DNA from: CAZKBP01 sp964551015
GTDB taxonomy: Bacteria > Bacteroidota > Bacteroidia > Cytophagales > Microscillaceae
NCBI GenBank assembly: GCA_964551015.1
Contig: CAZKBP010000007.1
Coordinates: forward strand, 1-64,000
Direction of reading: 5' to 3'
DNA length: 64,000 nucleotides
Positions within the stretch are counted from its first letter, which is position 1. Each line of letters starts with the position of its first letter. Under the pieces are notes generated by a model that was given only the letters and a program-made list of their open reading frames with translations, had not been told where the DNA came from and made no database searches. Of this stretch, positions 51,126 to 60,252 are shown piece after piece. A program made the position numbers and the translations under genes.

Positions 51126-53756
51126 ATGGCGATCTCTAAAACTTATGAGCCGCAAGAAGACAAATGGTATCAGTATTGGCTCGATCACCAACTTTTTCGC
51201 TCTAGCCCCGACGAGCGAGAGCCCTACACCGTCGTCATTCCCCCACCCAACGTAACGGGTGTTCTCCACATGGGGCATATGCTCAATAATACCCTCCAAG
51301 ATGTACTGGTGCGTAAGGCTCGAATGGAAGGCAAAAACGCCTGCTGGGTGCCCGGAACCGACCACGCTTCTATCGCCACGGAAGCCAAAGTGGTGAATAT
51401 GCTCCAAGAAAAAGGAGTCGCTAAGCAAGAGATTGGCCGCGAAGCATTCCTCAAGTACGCTTGGGAATGGCGTGAAAAATACGGTGGCATCATCCTACAG
51501 CAATTACGCAAGCTCGGCTGCTCCTGTGATTGGGAACGAACGGCTTTTACGATGGATGATAATTATTATGAGGATGTGATTGATGTATTTGTTGATCTTT
51601 ATCGCAAAGGCTACATCTACCGGGGAGCCAGAATGGTGAATTGGGACCCCCAAGGAAAAACCGTACTTTCGGATGAAGAGGTCTTTTACAAGGAGGTAAA
51701 TTCCAAACTTTACTACGTTCAATACAAAATAGCTGAGAGCGATGACTTGGTAACCATCGCCACCACGCGCCCCGAAACTATCTTGGGCGATACCGCCATC
51801 TGTATCAACCCCAATGATGAGCGATACACGCATTTACATGGCAAAAAAGCCATCGTGCCGATTGTCAACCGAGAAATTCCGATCATTTTGGATAATTACG
51901 TAAGCATGGAATTCGGTACGGGCTGTTTGAAAGTAACCCCTGCCCACGATCTTAATGACTATGAGTTGGGGCTGAAGCATCATCTGGAAATCATCGATAC
52001 TTTGAATGAAGATGGAACTTTGAGCGAAGCCGCCCAAGCCTCGCAATACGTGGGCAAAGATCGCTTCGTGGTTCGCAAAGAACTACCCAAAGAACTCGAT
52101 GCACTGGGCCAACTCCTCAAAGTGGAAGAATATAAAAATCAAGTGGGCACTTCCGAGCGCACGGGCGCCGTGGTAGAACCTCGGATTTCTACCCAATGGT
52201 TTATTGCTATGGAAGAATTCTCCAAGCCTGCTCTGGAGAACGTAATGAACGATACGATCGAGTTTCATCCGCCCAAATTCAAGAATATGTACCGTCACTG
52301 GATGGAAAACGTCAAGGACTGGTGTATTTCGCGTCAGCTCTGGTGGGGACATCGGATTCCGGCTTATTATCTGCCAAATGGTGAATTTGTAGTTGCCAAA
52401 AATTTGGAAGAAGCGCATCAACTCGCCCTAGAAAAAGACCCTAAGATCAAAGCGGAGGACTTAAAACAGGATGAAGATGTGCTCGATACCTGGGCTTCTT
52501 CTTGGCTCTGGCCCATTTCTAACTTCAATGGCATTCAAGAACCTGAGAATGAAGAAATAGAATATTATTATCCGACCAATTTGCTGGTAACTGCTCCCGA
52601 AATTATCTTTTTCTGGGTGGCGCGGATGATTATCGCGGGTTATGAATATCGAGGTACTTATCCTTTCAAGCACGTTTATTTCCACGGGATTGTTCGGGAT
52701 AAACAGCGGCGCAAAATGTCTAAATCCTTAGGAAATTCCCCCAATCCGCTGGATTTGATGGAAGAATTTACCACGGACGGGGTGCGCACGGGGATTCTCT
52801 TCAGTAGTCCGGCGGGGAATGATTTGCTTTTTGATGAAAGTCTTTGCTTACAAGGACGCAACTTTGCCAATAAAATCTGGAGTGCTTACCGCCTGATTCA
52901 AATGTGGGAAATAGATGAGACGATTTCTCCTGCCAACGAAACGGCCATCGAGTGGATGCATACAGCACTGCATACTGGTATTACCGAGATGGAAGATCAC
53001 TACGCTAATTTCCGAATTTCGGATGCGCTGATGAGTATTTATAAGCTTTTTTGGAATACCTTCTGCGACTGGTATTTGGAAATGATTAAACCCGAGTATG
53101 GCCAAGGCATTGACCGCCATACTTACGAGCAGACCATCCAGTTGCTGGATCAATTACTGAGGCTTTTGCATCCTTTTATGCCGTTTATCAGTGAAGAAAT
53201 TTGGCAAAATATTGGCGAACGAGCCAACGGGGATTCTATTTGCATCGCCGCCTATCCTCAGGCCGAAGCGATAGCAAATCCTGAAATCTTAGCACAAGCC
53301 GATACGATTTTTGAAGTCGTTACACAGATTAGAAATATTCGCAATGCCAAGCAGATTTCACCCAAAAATGCGCTAGAACTACAAGTCAAAACGGATGAAA
53401 AAATAATTTTTGAAAAATTTGGCTCCATTATCCAGAAATTAGCCAATATCTCCGAGATCAGATTTGTAGAGGAAAAGGCCGAGCAGAGTGCAGGTTTTCT
53501 GGTCAAAAATCACGAGTTTTTTATTCCTATCGCGGGGGAAATTGATGTAGAAGCCGAACTCGATAGACTTACCAAAGACCTCGAGTACCAAAAAGGCTTC
53601 CTCAAATCCGTGGAGAAAAAACTCAGCAACGAACGCTTTGTCAATAACGCGCCCGAAGCCGTAGTCGCTAAGGAAAAGCAAAAGCAGATGGACGCCGAAG
53701 TGCAAATCAAGGCCTTGGAAGAATCTATTAGCAGTTTGAAGAATGGAGCGAAATAG
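51126..53756 (+). CDS. valS: Valyl-tRNA synthetase
   Basis: The 876-residue product has the class I signature HMGH (PPPNVTGVLHMGHMLNNT, about 39-56), the CP1 editing domain with TTRPETILGDTAI, the KMSKS loop (RRKMSKSLGN, about 528), an anticodon-binding domain and a C-terminal coiled coil (LDRLTKDLEYQKGFLKSVEKKL). It charges tRNA-Val and edits mischarged Thr-tRNA. Length is normal. The start follows an AAGG-rich leader. Confidence 0.97.
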   Translation: MAISKTYEPQEDKWYQYWLDHQLFRSSPDEREPYTVVIPPPNVTGVLHMGHMLNNTLQDVLVRKARMEGKNACWVPGTDHASIATEAKVVNMLQEKGVAKQEIGREAFLKYAWEWREKYGGIILQQLRKLGCSCDWERTAFTMDDNYYEDVIDVFVDLYRKGYIYRGARMVNWDPQGKTVLSDEEVFYKEVNSKLYYVQYKIAESDDLVTIATTRPETILGDTAICINPNDERYTHLHGKKAIVPIVNREIPIILDNYVSMEFGTGCLKVTPAHDLNDYELGLKHHLEIIDTLNEDGTLSEAAQASQYVGKDRFVVRKELPKELDALGQLLKVEEYKNQVGTSERTGAVVEPRISTQWFIAMEEFSKPALENVMNDTIEFHPPKFKNMYRHWMENVKDWCISRQLWWGHRIPAYYLPNGEFVVAKNLEEAHQLALEKDPKIKAEDLKQDEDVLDTWASSWLWPISNFNGIQEPENEEIEYYYPTNLLVTAPEIIFFWVARMIIAGYEYRGTYPFKHVYFHGIVRDKQRRKMSKSLGNSPNPLDLMEEFTTDGVRTGILFSSPAGNDLLFDESLCLQGRNFANKIWSAYRLIQMWEIDETISPANETAIEWMHTALHTGITEMEDHYANFRISDALMSIYKLFWNTFCDWYLEMIKPEYGQGIDRHTYEQTIQLLDQLLRLLHPFMPFISEEIWQNIGERANGDSICIAAYPQAEAIANPEILAQADTIFEVVTQIRNIRNAKQISPKNALELQVKTDEKIIFEKFGSIIQKLANISEIRFVEEKAEQSAGFLVKNHEFFIPIAGEIDVEAELDRLTKDLEYQKGFLKSVEKKLSNERFVNNAPEAVVAKEKQKQMDAEVQIKALEESISSLKNGAK

Positions 53757-53839
53757 ATAGTAGGCTAGCCGGCAAGAAGTCTCGTCTATGCTGGCACCAA
53801 GCCCTCGCTTTTTACGTTGTAAAAGTAAAGTCTTGAACT

Positions 53840-54430
53840 ATGAAAAAACTTCTTCTAAGCATTTGTATTTCTCTGGGACTAGCCTTGAGCCTTGCTGCAC
53901 AATCGGTAGCAGATTATCAAAAATACCACCAACAAGGCCGCGCCGAACTACAAGCCGAAAACTACCAAGCCGCCATCAGTTCTTTGGATCAGGCCATCGC
54001 GACTATGCCCTATTACAGTATGCTCTACCACGACCGGGGCGTAGCCAAGCTCCAAACCGGAAATTATCAAGGAGCGGCTGCTGATTTTAGCACGGCTCTG
54101 GCGAAGAAACCTTATAGTATTCCGAGCTATCTCAATCGCGCCATTGCTTATTATGAGCTACAAAACTATGAAGGAGCCGCCGAAGATTTACAAAAAGTCC
54201 TCGAGTTTGCTCCTTACGATCCCGAAGCACAGAAATATTTAAGCCTCGTAGAGCAAGCGCAGGTCGAGATTCAAGAGGCGCAAGCTAGAGAAGCGCAGGC
54301 TCAATTAGCATTGCAACAGCAAGAGAGAGATTGGATTAGACAACAACGTCGCCAAAGGCGAAATCAAATCGTTTGGGGAACTATCGTGCCCACTGCACTT
54401 TGGACAACGGCTTTTTTGATTTGGCTTTAA
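53840..54430 (+). CDS. Exported TPR-repeat protein with C-terminal membrane helix
   Basis: The 196-residue product has a signal peptide (ISLGLALSLAAQ), three tetratricopeptide repeats (YQKYHQQGRAELQAENYQAA, LYHDRGVAKLQTGNYQGAA, YLNRAIAYYELQNYEGAA, about 25-130), a Gln/Ala/Arg-rich helix and a C-terminal membrane segment (TIVPTALWTTAFLIWL). It is probably anchored in the envelope as a binding scaffold. A terminator follows, so it is separate from the repeat protein downstream. Confidence 0.82.
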   Translation: MKKLLLSICISLGLALSLAAQSVADYQKYHQQGRAELQAENYQAAISSLDQAIATMPYYSMLYHDRGVAKLQTGNYQGAAADFSTALAKKPYSIPSYLNRAIAYYELQNYEGAAEDLQKVLEFAPYDPEAQKYLSLVEQAQVEIQEAQAREAQAQLALQQQERDWIRQQRRQRRNQIVWGTIVPTALWTTAFLIWL

Positions 54431-54446
54431 TTTTTTCGTGATGATT

Positions 54447-54480
54447 ACCCCGAAGCTAAAGTTTCGGGGTTACTTTTTTG
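54447..54480 (+). terminator. Terminator after the TPR gene
   Basis: Arms ACCCCGAA / TTCGGGGT with an 8-base loop, followed by TACTTTTTT. A similar hairpin ends the next gene (55853-55874). Confidence 0.8.
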
Positions 54481-54526
54481 GTCTTTTGTGTGGAATCAGC
54501 TATTTTCCGACAAAAACTCATAGACC

Positions 54527-55819
54527 ATGAAAAAACATTTTATCCTCTGGTTAGCACTTTCGCTAACCCTAGTTTTCTCGGCATCACTCTTTGCTCAGAA
54601 AAATCAAGTCCAAATTGTTAACAATGAGATTCGGATTGAGTACGAAGGCGAGATCACGCTCAATGAAGAGGGCACCGATATCCAAAGCATCTCAGACAGG
54701 GGTTATTTCCGCTATCGGGATAAGCAAGCGCGGAAAGAAATTTATATCCGTAGCAATGCCCGAGGAGAGCTTACCAAGGAGTATTTTATTAGAGGAAAAG
54801 AGCAGCCTTATGAACCCGAAGGCCGCCTTTTTTTCCAGAAGATTCTTCCCAAACTTATCCGTGAATCTGGCCTAGGTGCTGAACAGCGAGTCAAGAGTAT
54901 TTACCAAAAAACGGGCCTTTCGGGTGTACTCACTGAAATCGGGCAAATTGATAGTGATTATGTTAAAGGCAAATATTTTAATTACTTGCTAGAAGACCGA
55001 AGTTTTGAGGATCAAGAATTAGCTCGTATTCTCGATCAAATTTCCAAACAAATCGATTCTGATTATGAGCAAACTAAATTATTGGTCAGATATCGAGCGC
55101 AATTTCTTAGTAATGCCCAAACCACCACGGCTTATCTCCAGAGTGCTCAGCAGATTGATTCCGATTATGAAAAAAGTAAAATCCTAAGGCAGGCTCTGGA
55201 GCAAAAAGATTTGTCGGCTTCGCAAATGAGTGAAATCTTGAAAGTAGCGGCTGGTTTTGACTCTGATTATGAAAAAGCCAAAGTGATCAAAGTTCTTCTG
55301 GAAGAGCGCACCCTTTCGGATGAACAATTGAATCTAGCTCTAAAAGCCACCGAAAACATTGACTCTGATTATGAAAAGTCTAAGTTGTTGAAGAAAATTC
55401 TGGAAAAAAACAGCCTCAACGAAGCGCAAATCACCCAAGCCATCCAAGCAGTAGCTCAGATTGATTCAGATTATGAAAAAAGTAAAATGCTTATCGGTAT
55501 GACCAGCGCAGGAAGGCTAAGTGCTGACCAAACCCAACTCGTGATACAGATGGCTGCTCGTATTGATTCGGATTATGAAAAGGCCAAAGTGATCCGAAAT
55601 TTGCTAGAAACAAACCGCCCTTCTACGGCTACGATTAATCAAATTTTAAAGATCATTCCCGATGTGGACAGCGACCACGAAAAAGGTAGATTGCTCTTGA
55701 TGCTTGCCGATCACATCCCCACTGATGATGATGCCTTGAAACAAGCGTTCCGAGAAGCAGCCAAAACGATTGATTCAGATTATGAGTACGGCAAGGTGAT
55801 GCGAACCTTGGAAGATTAA
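54527..55819 (+). CDS. Exported protein with nine IDSDYEK repeats on a 34-residue period
   Basis: The 430-residue product has a signal peptide (to about 24, LFAQ), a beta-rich region of about 75 residues (NEIRIEYEGEITLNEEG), a linker, and then nine repeats starting with IDSDYEK or close variants at residues 141, 176, 210, 244, 278, 312, 346, 380 and 415. Spacing is 35, six times 34, then 35. Each unit continues with an amphipathic helix (SKLLKKILE) and a second helix (LNEAQITQAIQA), so it should form an alpha-solenoid. The repeats resemble those in C-terminal regions of some M56 (BlaR1-like) peptidases of Bacteroidota, but no peptidase or other catalytic motif is present here. The function is unknown, presumably protein binding in the envelope. 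Confidence 0.85.
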   Translation: MKKHFILWLALSLTLVFSASLFAQKNQVQIVNNEIRIEYEGEITLNEEGTDIQSISDRGYFRYRDKQARKEIYIRSNARGELTKEYFIRGKEQPYEPEGRLFFQKILPKLIRESGLGAEQRVKSIYQKTGLSGVLTEIGQIDSDYVKGKYFNYLLEDRSFEDQELARILDQISKQIDSDYEQTKLLVRYRAQFLSNAQTTTAYLQSAQQIDSDYEKSKILRQALEQKDLSASQMSEILKVAAGFDSDYEKAKVIKVLLEERTLSDEQLNLALKATENIDSDYEKSKLLKKILEKNSLNEAQITQAIQAVAQIDSDYEKSKMLIGMTSAGRLSADQTQLVIQMAARIDSDYEKAKVIRNLLETNRPSTATINQILKIIPDVDSDHEKGRLLLMLADHIPTDDDALKQAFREAAKTIDSDYEYGKVMRTLED

Positions 55820-55852
55820 GCTAGTCTTAATTACTTAAAAGTTATTTAAAAC

Positions 55853-55874
55853 CCCCGAAACTGGAGTTTCGGGG
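55853..55874. terminator. Hairpin between convergent genes
   Basis: Arms CCCCGAAACT / AGTTTCGGGG with a 2-base apparent loop, sitting between the repeat protein and sbcC. A/T tails are short on both sides. Confidence 0.65.
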
Positions 55875-55877
55875 TTA

Positions 55878-58800
55878 CTAGTTCGCGTGAATTTTTAGGG
55901 TGCTCCCATTGCGCCCTTTCACTACTTCTAAGCGACCAGAAGGAATGCGCTCTTTGAGTTCGGCCACGTGTGAGATGATTCCCACCAAGCGATATTCCCC
56001 GTCCAGATTCATCAACGTGCGAATTGCCAAATCCAGTGTTTCACTATCGAGTGTACCAAAACCTTCATCGATAAACATGGCATCCAAGTGAATGCCCCCA
56101 GCGTTGGCGGTCGCCACGTCAGCCAGTCCCAAGGCCAAAGCCAAGGAAGTAAAAAAAGTTTCTCCCCCCGAAAGGTTGTGCACCAGGCGTTCTTTACCAC
56201 TGTAGCTATCAAACACTTTCAAATCCAAGCCAGATTTGCGCAAGCCGTGTTGTACCTCGTCCGTGCGGTGGAGTTGGTAGCGATCTTGGGAAAGAATGCG
56301 CAGGCGTTGATTGGCGTAATCAATCACATCGTCCAGAAAGACTGAGAGCACATAAGTTTGAAATTTTTGGTTTAGTTCGTTTTGTCCGTTGGCTAGTTCC
56401 GCGAGTTGGATCACGCCTTCGGCCTCTTGATCCAGTTTTTGCCACTTTTGATCGAGTTTCTGGATTTCTTGAGCTTGTTTGCGGAGTGATTCTAGGTTGG
56501 CTTTTAGCGTAGTTAGGCGGTTTTTATCGTCATTGAGCGCTTTTTCTTTGGCTTGTAGCGTTTGAGCAAGTTCTTCGATTTGCGGTTTGGCTCGCCCATT
56601 GATCTTTTGCTCAGCGCTCTGATGCCGAGTTTTTAATTCCGTACCTTGGGTTTTCCAATCATCGATGGTTTTTTGGAGGGCGGTCCGTTCTTCTTCGGGA
56701 AGTAAGGCTTGGCGGACTTGCTGGGCAGATTCAAATTCTTTTTGTTTGAGATCACGAGCAAGTTTGCGTTCACGGTCGTCTAGGTCGGACTCGAGGGTTT
56801 TGATTTCTCTTTGCTCCTGTTTGATCTCGGTTTCTCGATTGCTGATATCCATCAGGAGGTTTTGTTGCTCTTGGCGGCCTTTCACGAGTTGTTCTTGGTG
56901 CTCTTCGATGGCTTCTTGCAGTTCCTCGATTTGGGCTTTGAGTTCAGATTCGGAGGCAATATTTTCGGGTAATCTTTTCTCAATATTTTGTCGGCTGGCT
57001 TTGCTCTGCACGATGGTTTCCCAGAGTTTGTTTTGTTTTTCCTGTTCTTGGCTGATTTTTTCGCGAGAAGTTTGGATTTCGGATTTGAGCTTTTGATTTT
57101 CGGTTTTGATCTTGGCTACTAGTTTTTCGGCAGATTGTGCTTTTTGGAATTGCTCTTGAATTTCCTGGAACTTTGTCTGAAAAGCCTCTTCACTGAGATC
57201 ACGAATTTCACCCAATTGATCGGCTAGATTTTTCCCGCGTTCTTCAACTTGAGAAAGCTCAATTTTTTGAGTTTGGAAATCGCTTCTTAGCTTTTCGTAG
57301 CTTTGCTCTACTTGATCGCGAGCTTGCTTGGCTTGCGCCAACTGCTGGTCTGATACGTAAGTTTCTGACTTGGCTGCCGGCTGAGGATGCGTGGTAGAGC
57401 CACAAACTGGGCACGGTCGCCCTGCTACTAAGGTTTGAGCGAGGCTGGCCGCTTGGCTTTGCCGCCACTGGCGGTCGAGTTGGTCGTAGGCTTGGCTTTT
57501 TTCTTCTCGTTTCTGACCTTCGGCTAGAAGTGCTTGCTCCTGCTTATTTACTTTCTGCTGTTGTTTTCGGTAAATCTGAACGGTTTCCTCTCTTTTTTTT
57601 CTGAGGTCTTGCCAGGTTTGATATTGTTGAATCTGCTGTTCTAGGCTAGCTTTTTGGAGGAGTAGGGTTTCATTTTGCTCCAAGCGTACTTGATTTTCTT
57701 TTTCTATTTTATGCTCATTTTTCTGAATTTGTGCTTGTTGATTTTCTACTAGTTTCTTGCTGGTTTGGTAGGCTTTTTCGGTTTCTTGGATCAATTGCAG
57801 AAGTTGGTCTAGTTCTGCAAATTGGGGTTGCAACTCGATGAGTTGATTTTTGAGGGCTTTCTTTTTTTCAATTTCTGGGTTTTGGCTTTCCAGTTTTTTT
57901 ATTTGTTCGGTTAATTCATTGAGTTTTCGCTGACGGCTGATGATAATGCTGTTGGTGGTCTGGATATTTTTATTCTTTTTATTAATTACTCCTTGCAAGC
58001 GATCCATTTCTTCCACAGACCCGCGCAGTACCTCGGCTCGTTCGGCCTGTAGTTTTTGCTGTTCTTTTCGGTTGATTTCTTCGGTGCGTTGCTGATGGAG
58101 GGTTAGTTTTTTCTGCACTTCTTCAAACTCTTGGTAAAGATCGTGGAGGTGCTTACACGCTTGATAATAGTCTTGAAAAGCTTTAAAATCCTTCTCTTGC
58201 TGAGGAAGTTCGGTTTGAGCTTGCTGAATCTGATGTTGATTTTCCTGAATTTTCTCCTGTAAGTCTTCCTGACTTTCCTCTCCTACCGACTCTAAGCGGT
58301 GCCGGATGCGGTCTTCTAGTTCTTTTTTTTGTCTTTTGTAGCTTTTTGCATTTTCTAAAAGGCTCTGGGTAATGCGCTCAAACATACGAGCATTGAAGAG
58401 CTGGGTAAGAATTTCTTCTTTTTTGTCCGTACTGGAGAGCAGTAATTCTTGAAATTTGCCTTGGGGCAGGATGACAATTTGCTTGAACTGCTCGGCACTA
58501 AAACCCAGTAATTCAATCACTTTATCTTCTATTTCTCGCTTCTTGGTCAGGGGGGCACTTGTCTCCACAAAAGCGTTTTGTTGGTCGTCCCAAATGACCT
58601 CACAGAGCGTTTGGTTTTCACTGAGATTTCCTCCTCGGGTGATTTTAATCTCTCTCTGGGCGCGGTAGTGATGTAGGCCAATTTGGAAAATAAAGCTTAC
58701 ACTGGTCACTACTTCATCACTGGCGTGGTCAGAGCGCATACTGGGGCCTTTGCGATTGCCTGTGGTTTCGCCGTAGAGCGCGTAGCACATAGCATCAAAG

Positions 58801-58931
58801 AGCGTAGTTTTGCCCGATCCGGTGGGCCCGTGGATCAAAAAGAGCCGACTGGCCTCAAAAATATCAAAAGAAATGACTTGTTTTTTGAGGAAAGCACCAA
58901 AAGCTTCTATTTCCAGAGAGACAGGTTTCAT
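55878..58931 (-). CDS. sbcC: Exonuclease SbcCD, ATPase subunit SbcC
   Basis: The 1017-residue product has the SMC/Rad50 plan: Walker A (IHGPTGSGKTTLFDA, about 34-46), a long coiled coil, the zinc hook CPVCG (about 510), a returning coiled coil, the ABC signature NLSGGETFF (about 920) and Walker B MFIDEGFGTLD (about 948). With SbcD it opens DNA hairpins and trims protein-blocked ends. It lies downstream of sbcD on the same strand, 120 bases apart. Confidence 0.94.
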   Translation of the reverse strand: MKPVSLEIEAFGAFLKKQVISFDIFEASRLFLIHGPTGSGKTTLFDAMCYALYGETTGNRKGPSMRSDHASDEVVTSVSFIFQIGLHHYRAQREIKITRGGNLSENQTLCEVIWDDQQNAFVETSAPLTKKREIEDKVIELLGFSAEQFKQIVILPQGKFQELLLSSTDKKEEILTQLFNARMFERITQSLLENAKSYKRQKKELEDRIRHRLESVGEESQEDLQEKIQENQHQIQQAQTELPQQEKDFKAFQDYYQACKHLHDLYQEFEEVQKKLTLHQQRTEEINRKEQQKLQAERAEVLRGSVEEMDRLQGVINKKNKNIQTTNSIIISRQRKLNELTEQIKKLESQNPEIEKKKALKNQLIELQPQFAELDQLLQLIQETEKAYQTSKKLVENQQAQIQKNEHKIEKENQVRLEQNETLLLQKASLEQQIQQYQTWQDLRKKREETVQIYRKQQQKVNKQEQALLAEGQKREEKSQAYDQLDRQWRQSQAASLAQTLVAGRPCPVCGSTTHPQPAAKSETYVSDQQLAQAKQARDQVEQSYEKLRSDFQTQKIELSQVEERGKNLADQLGEIRDLSEEAFQTKFQEIQEQFQKAQSAEKLVAKIKTENQKLKSEIQTSREKISQEQEKQNKLWETIVQSKASRQNIEKRLPENIASESELKAQIEELQEAIEEHQEQLVKGRQEQQNLLMDISNRETEIKQEQREIKTLESDLDDRERKLARDLKQKEFESAQQVRQALLPEEERTALQKTIDDWKTQGTELKTRHQSAEQKINGRAKPQIEELAQTLQAKEKALNDDKNRLTTLKANLESLRKQAQEIQKLDQKWQKLDQEAEGVIQLAELANGQNELNQKFQTYVLSVFLDDVIDYANQRLRILSQDRYQLHRTDEVQHGLRKSGLDLKVFDSYSGKERLVHNLSGGETFFTSLALALGLADVATANAGGIHLDAMFIDEGFGTLDSETLDLAIRTLMNLDGEYRLVGIISHVAELKERIPSGRLEVVKGRNGSTLKIHAN

Positions 58932-59051
58932 AGGTTATAAGGTTGGAGTACTGAACAGTTGTCGGTTGTGAGTTTTGGGTTGTAAGTTCTTTTCAGAGTC
59001 TGATCGCCGATTTTTCCAGCATTTTCATCTCTAATTATCTAATTGGGTAAT

Positions 59052-60206
59052 TTACTTGTCTTCTTCTTTTAGCTGTTGAATGGCTTGCTCGATAATCACT
59101 TGTTTTTCTTTGCTCAAATCTTTTCCTCTGAATCTTTTGTAGAAATCCGAGAAGAGATCTCTTTCGGTCATCTTATGCAGATGCTCGGAGGTCAGGCGAG
59201 ATTGATTGACTACACGCTGTAGTTGAGGCCATTTGAGCGTCATCGCGTTGGGATATTGCTTCTGGACAATTTGCATGGCATTGGGCACGATTTCTTCGTT
59301 TTCCAAGGTCACTTCTAGCAAGTCTTCGGTTTGAAGGTCGGCTTCTTCTTGACTCAATTGGAAAATCCGGTTTTCTATTTTTCCTTTGATTCGTCTCACG
59401 TCTTTGGGGGGAATGAGGGGTAGAAGTCGAGTCTGGACCTTGCCCTCGCCATCCATTTCAAGCAAGCAAACAGATTTTTGATGGTGCGCTTCTGAAAAAG
59501 AATATTTGAGCAAAGAACCCGAATAGCGCATTTTGCCTTCCAAAAAAACTTGTGGCTGATGCAAATGCCCCAGCGCTACGTAATCAAAATCAGTAAACAA
59601 GGAAGGAGAAATATGCGCTGCGCCACCGACCAATAATTGCCGCTCCGACTCGGATTCGGTTCCCCCTCCGATAAAAGCATGCCCAATTAAAACCTTTCGC
59701 TTACCAGCAGGGTGTTTTTCTTGGATATGCTGAACCACCCATTGCATGACTTGCTCGTGGCTACGAATTTTGTCGTCTCGAGTGTAGTAGCGCAACACTT
59801 CTGGCTCGGTATAAGGAATGGGGTAAAAGTAAATTTCGCCAAAAGCGTCTTCCATCACGATGGGTTGCAGGGGAATTTGTATACTCCCAAAAATATGTAA
59901 GCCTTGTCGCTTGAGTAGATAATTACAGTAATTGATTCGTTCGGGATTATCGTGGTTGCCAGCAATCGCGATCACGGGCACTTTGCACTCGAGGATAATT
60001 TCGCTCATGATTTCATCAAACAAGCGAACCGCCTCGGCAGGAGGCACCGAGCGATCGTAAATATCTCCGGCCAAAAGCATCATATCAGGTTTTTCTCGAC
60101 GTACGATCTCAAGCAAATGCTGTAGCACGGAGCGTTGCTCTTCGAGTAGATTGTAATTGTTGAAGGATTTTCCCAAATGCCAGTCAGCGGTATGTAATAT
60201 TTTCAT
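59052..60206 (-). CDS. sbcD: Exonuclease SbcCD, nuclease subunit SbcD
   Basis: The 384-residue product starts MKILHTADWHLGKSF with metal ligands D8 and H10, followed by LLAGDIYDRSVPP, IAGNHDNPERI, IGHAFIGGG and VALGHLHQPQVF, all Mre11/SbcD phosphoesterase motifs. A C-terminal capping region follows. It forms the nuclease with SbcC, encoded next. The start at 60206 is the family start; the in-frame extension to 60290 overlaps the upstream ABC gene and is not conserved-looking. Confidence 0.94.
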   Translation of the reverse strand: MKILHTADWHLGKSFNNYNLLEEQRSVLQHLLEIVRREKPDMMLLAGDIYDRSVPPAEAVRLFDEIMSEIILECKVPVIAIAGNHDNPERINYCNYLLKRQGLHIFGSIQIPLQPIVMEDAFGEIYFYPIPYTEPEVLRYYTRDDKIRSHEQVMQWVVQHIQEKHPAGKRKVLIGHAFIGGGTESESERQLLVGGAAHISPSLFTDFDYVALGHLHQPQVFLEGKMRYSGSLLKYSFSEAHHQKSVCLLEMDGEGKVQTRLLPLIPPKDVRRIKGKIENRIFQLSQEEADLQTEDLLEVTLENEEIVPNAMQIVQKQYPNAMTLKWPQLQRVVNQSRLTSEHLHKMTERDLFSDFYKRFRGKDLSKEKQVIIEQAIQQLKEEDK

Positions 60207-60252
60207 GCAATAATGTACGGAAAAGACTGGGGTTTGATCTTGATTATAAAGC

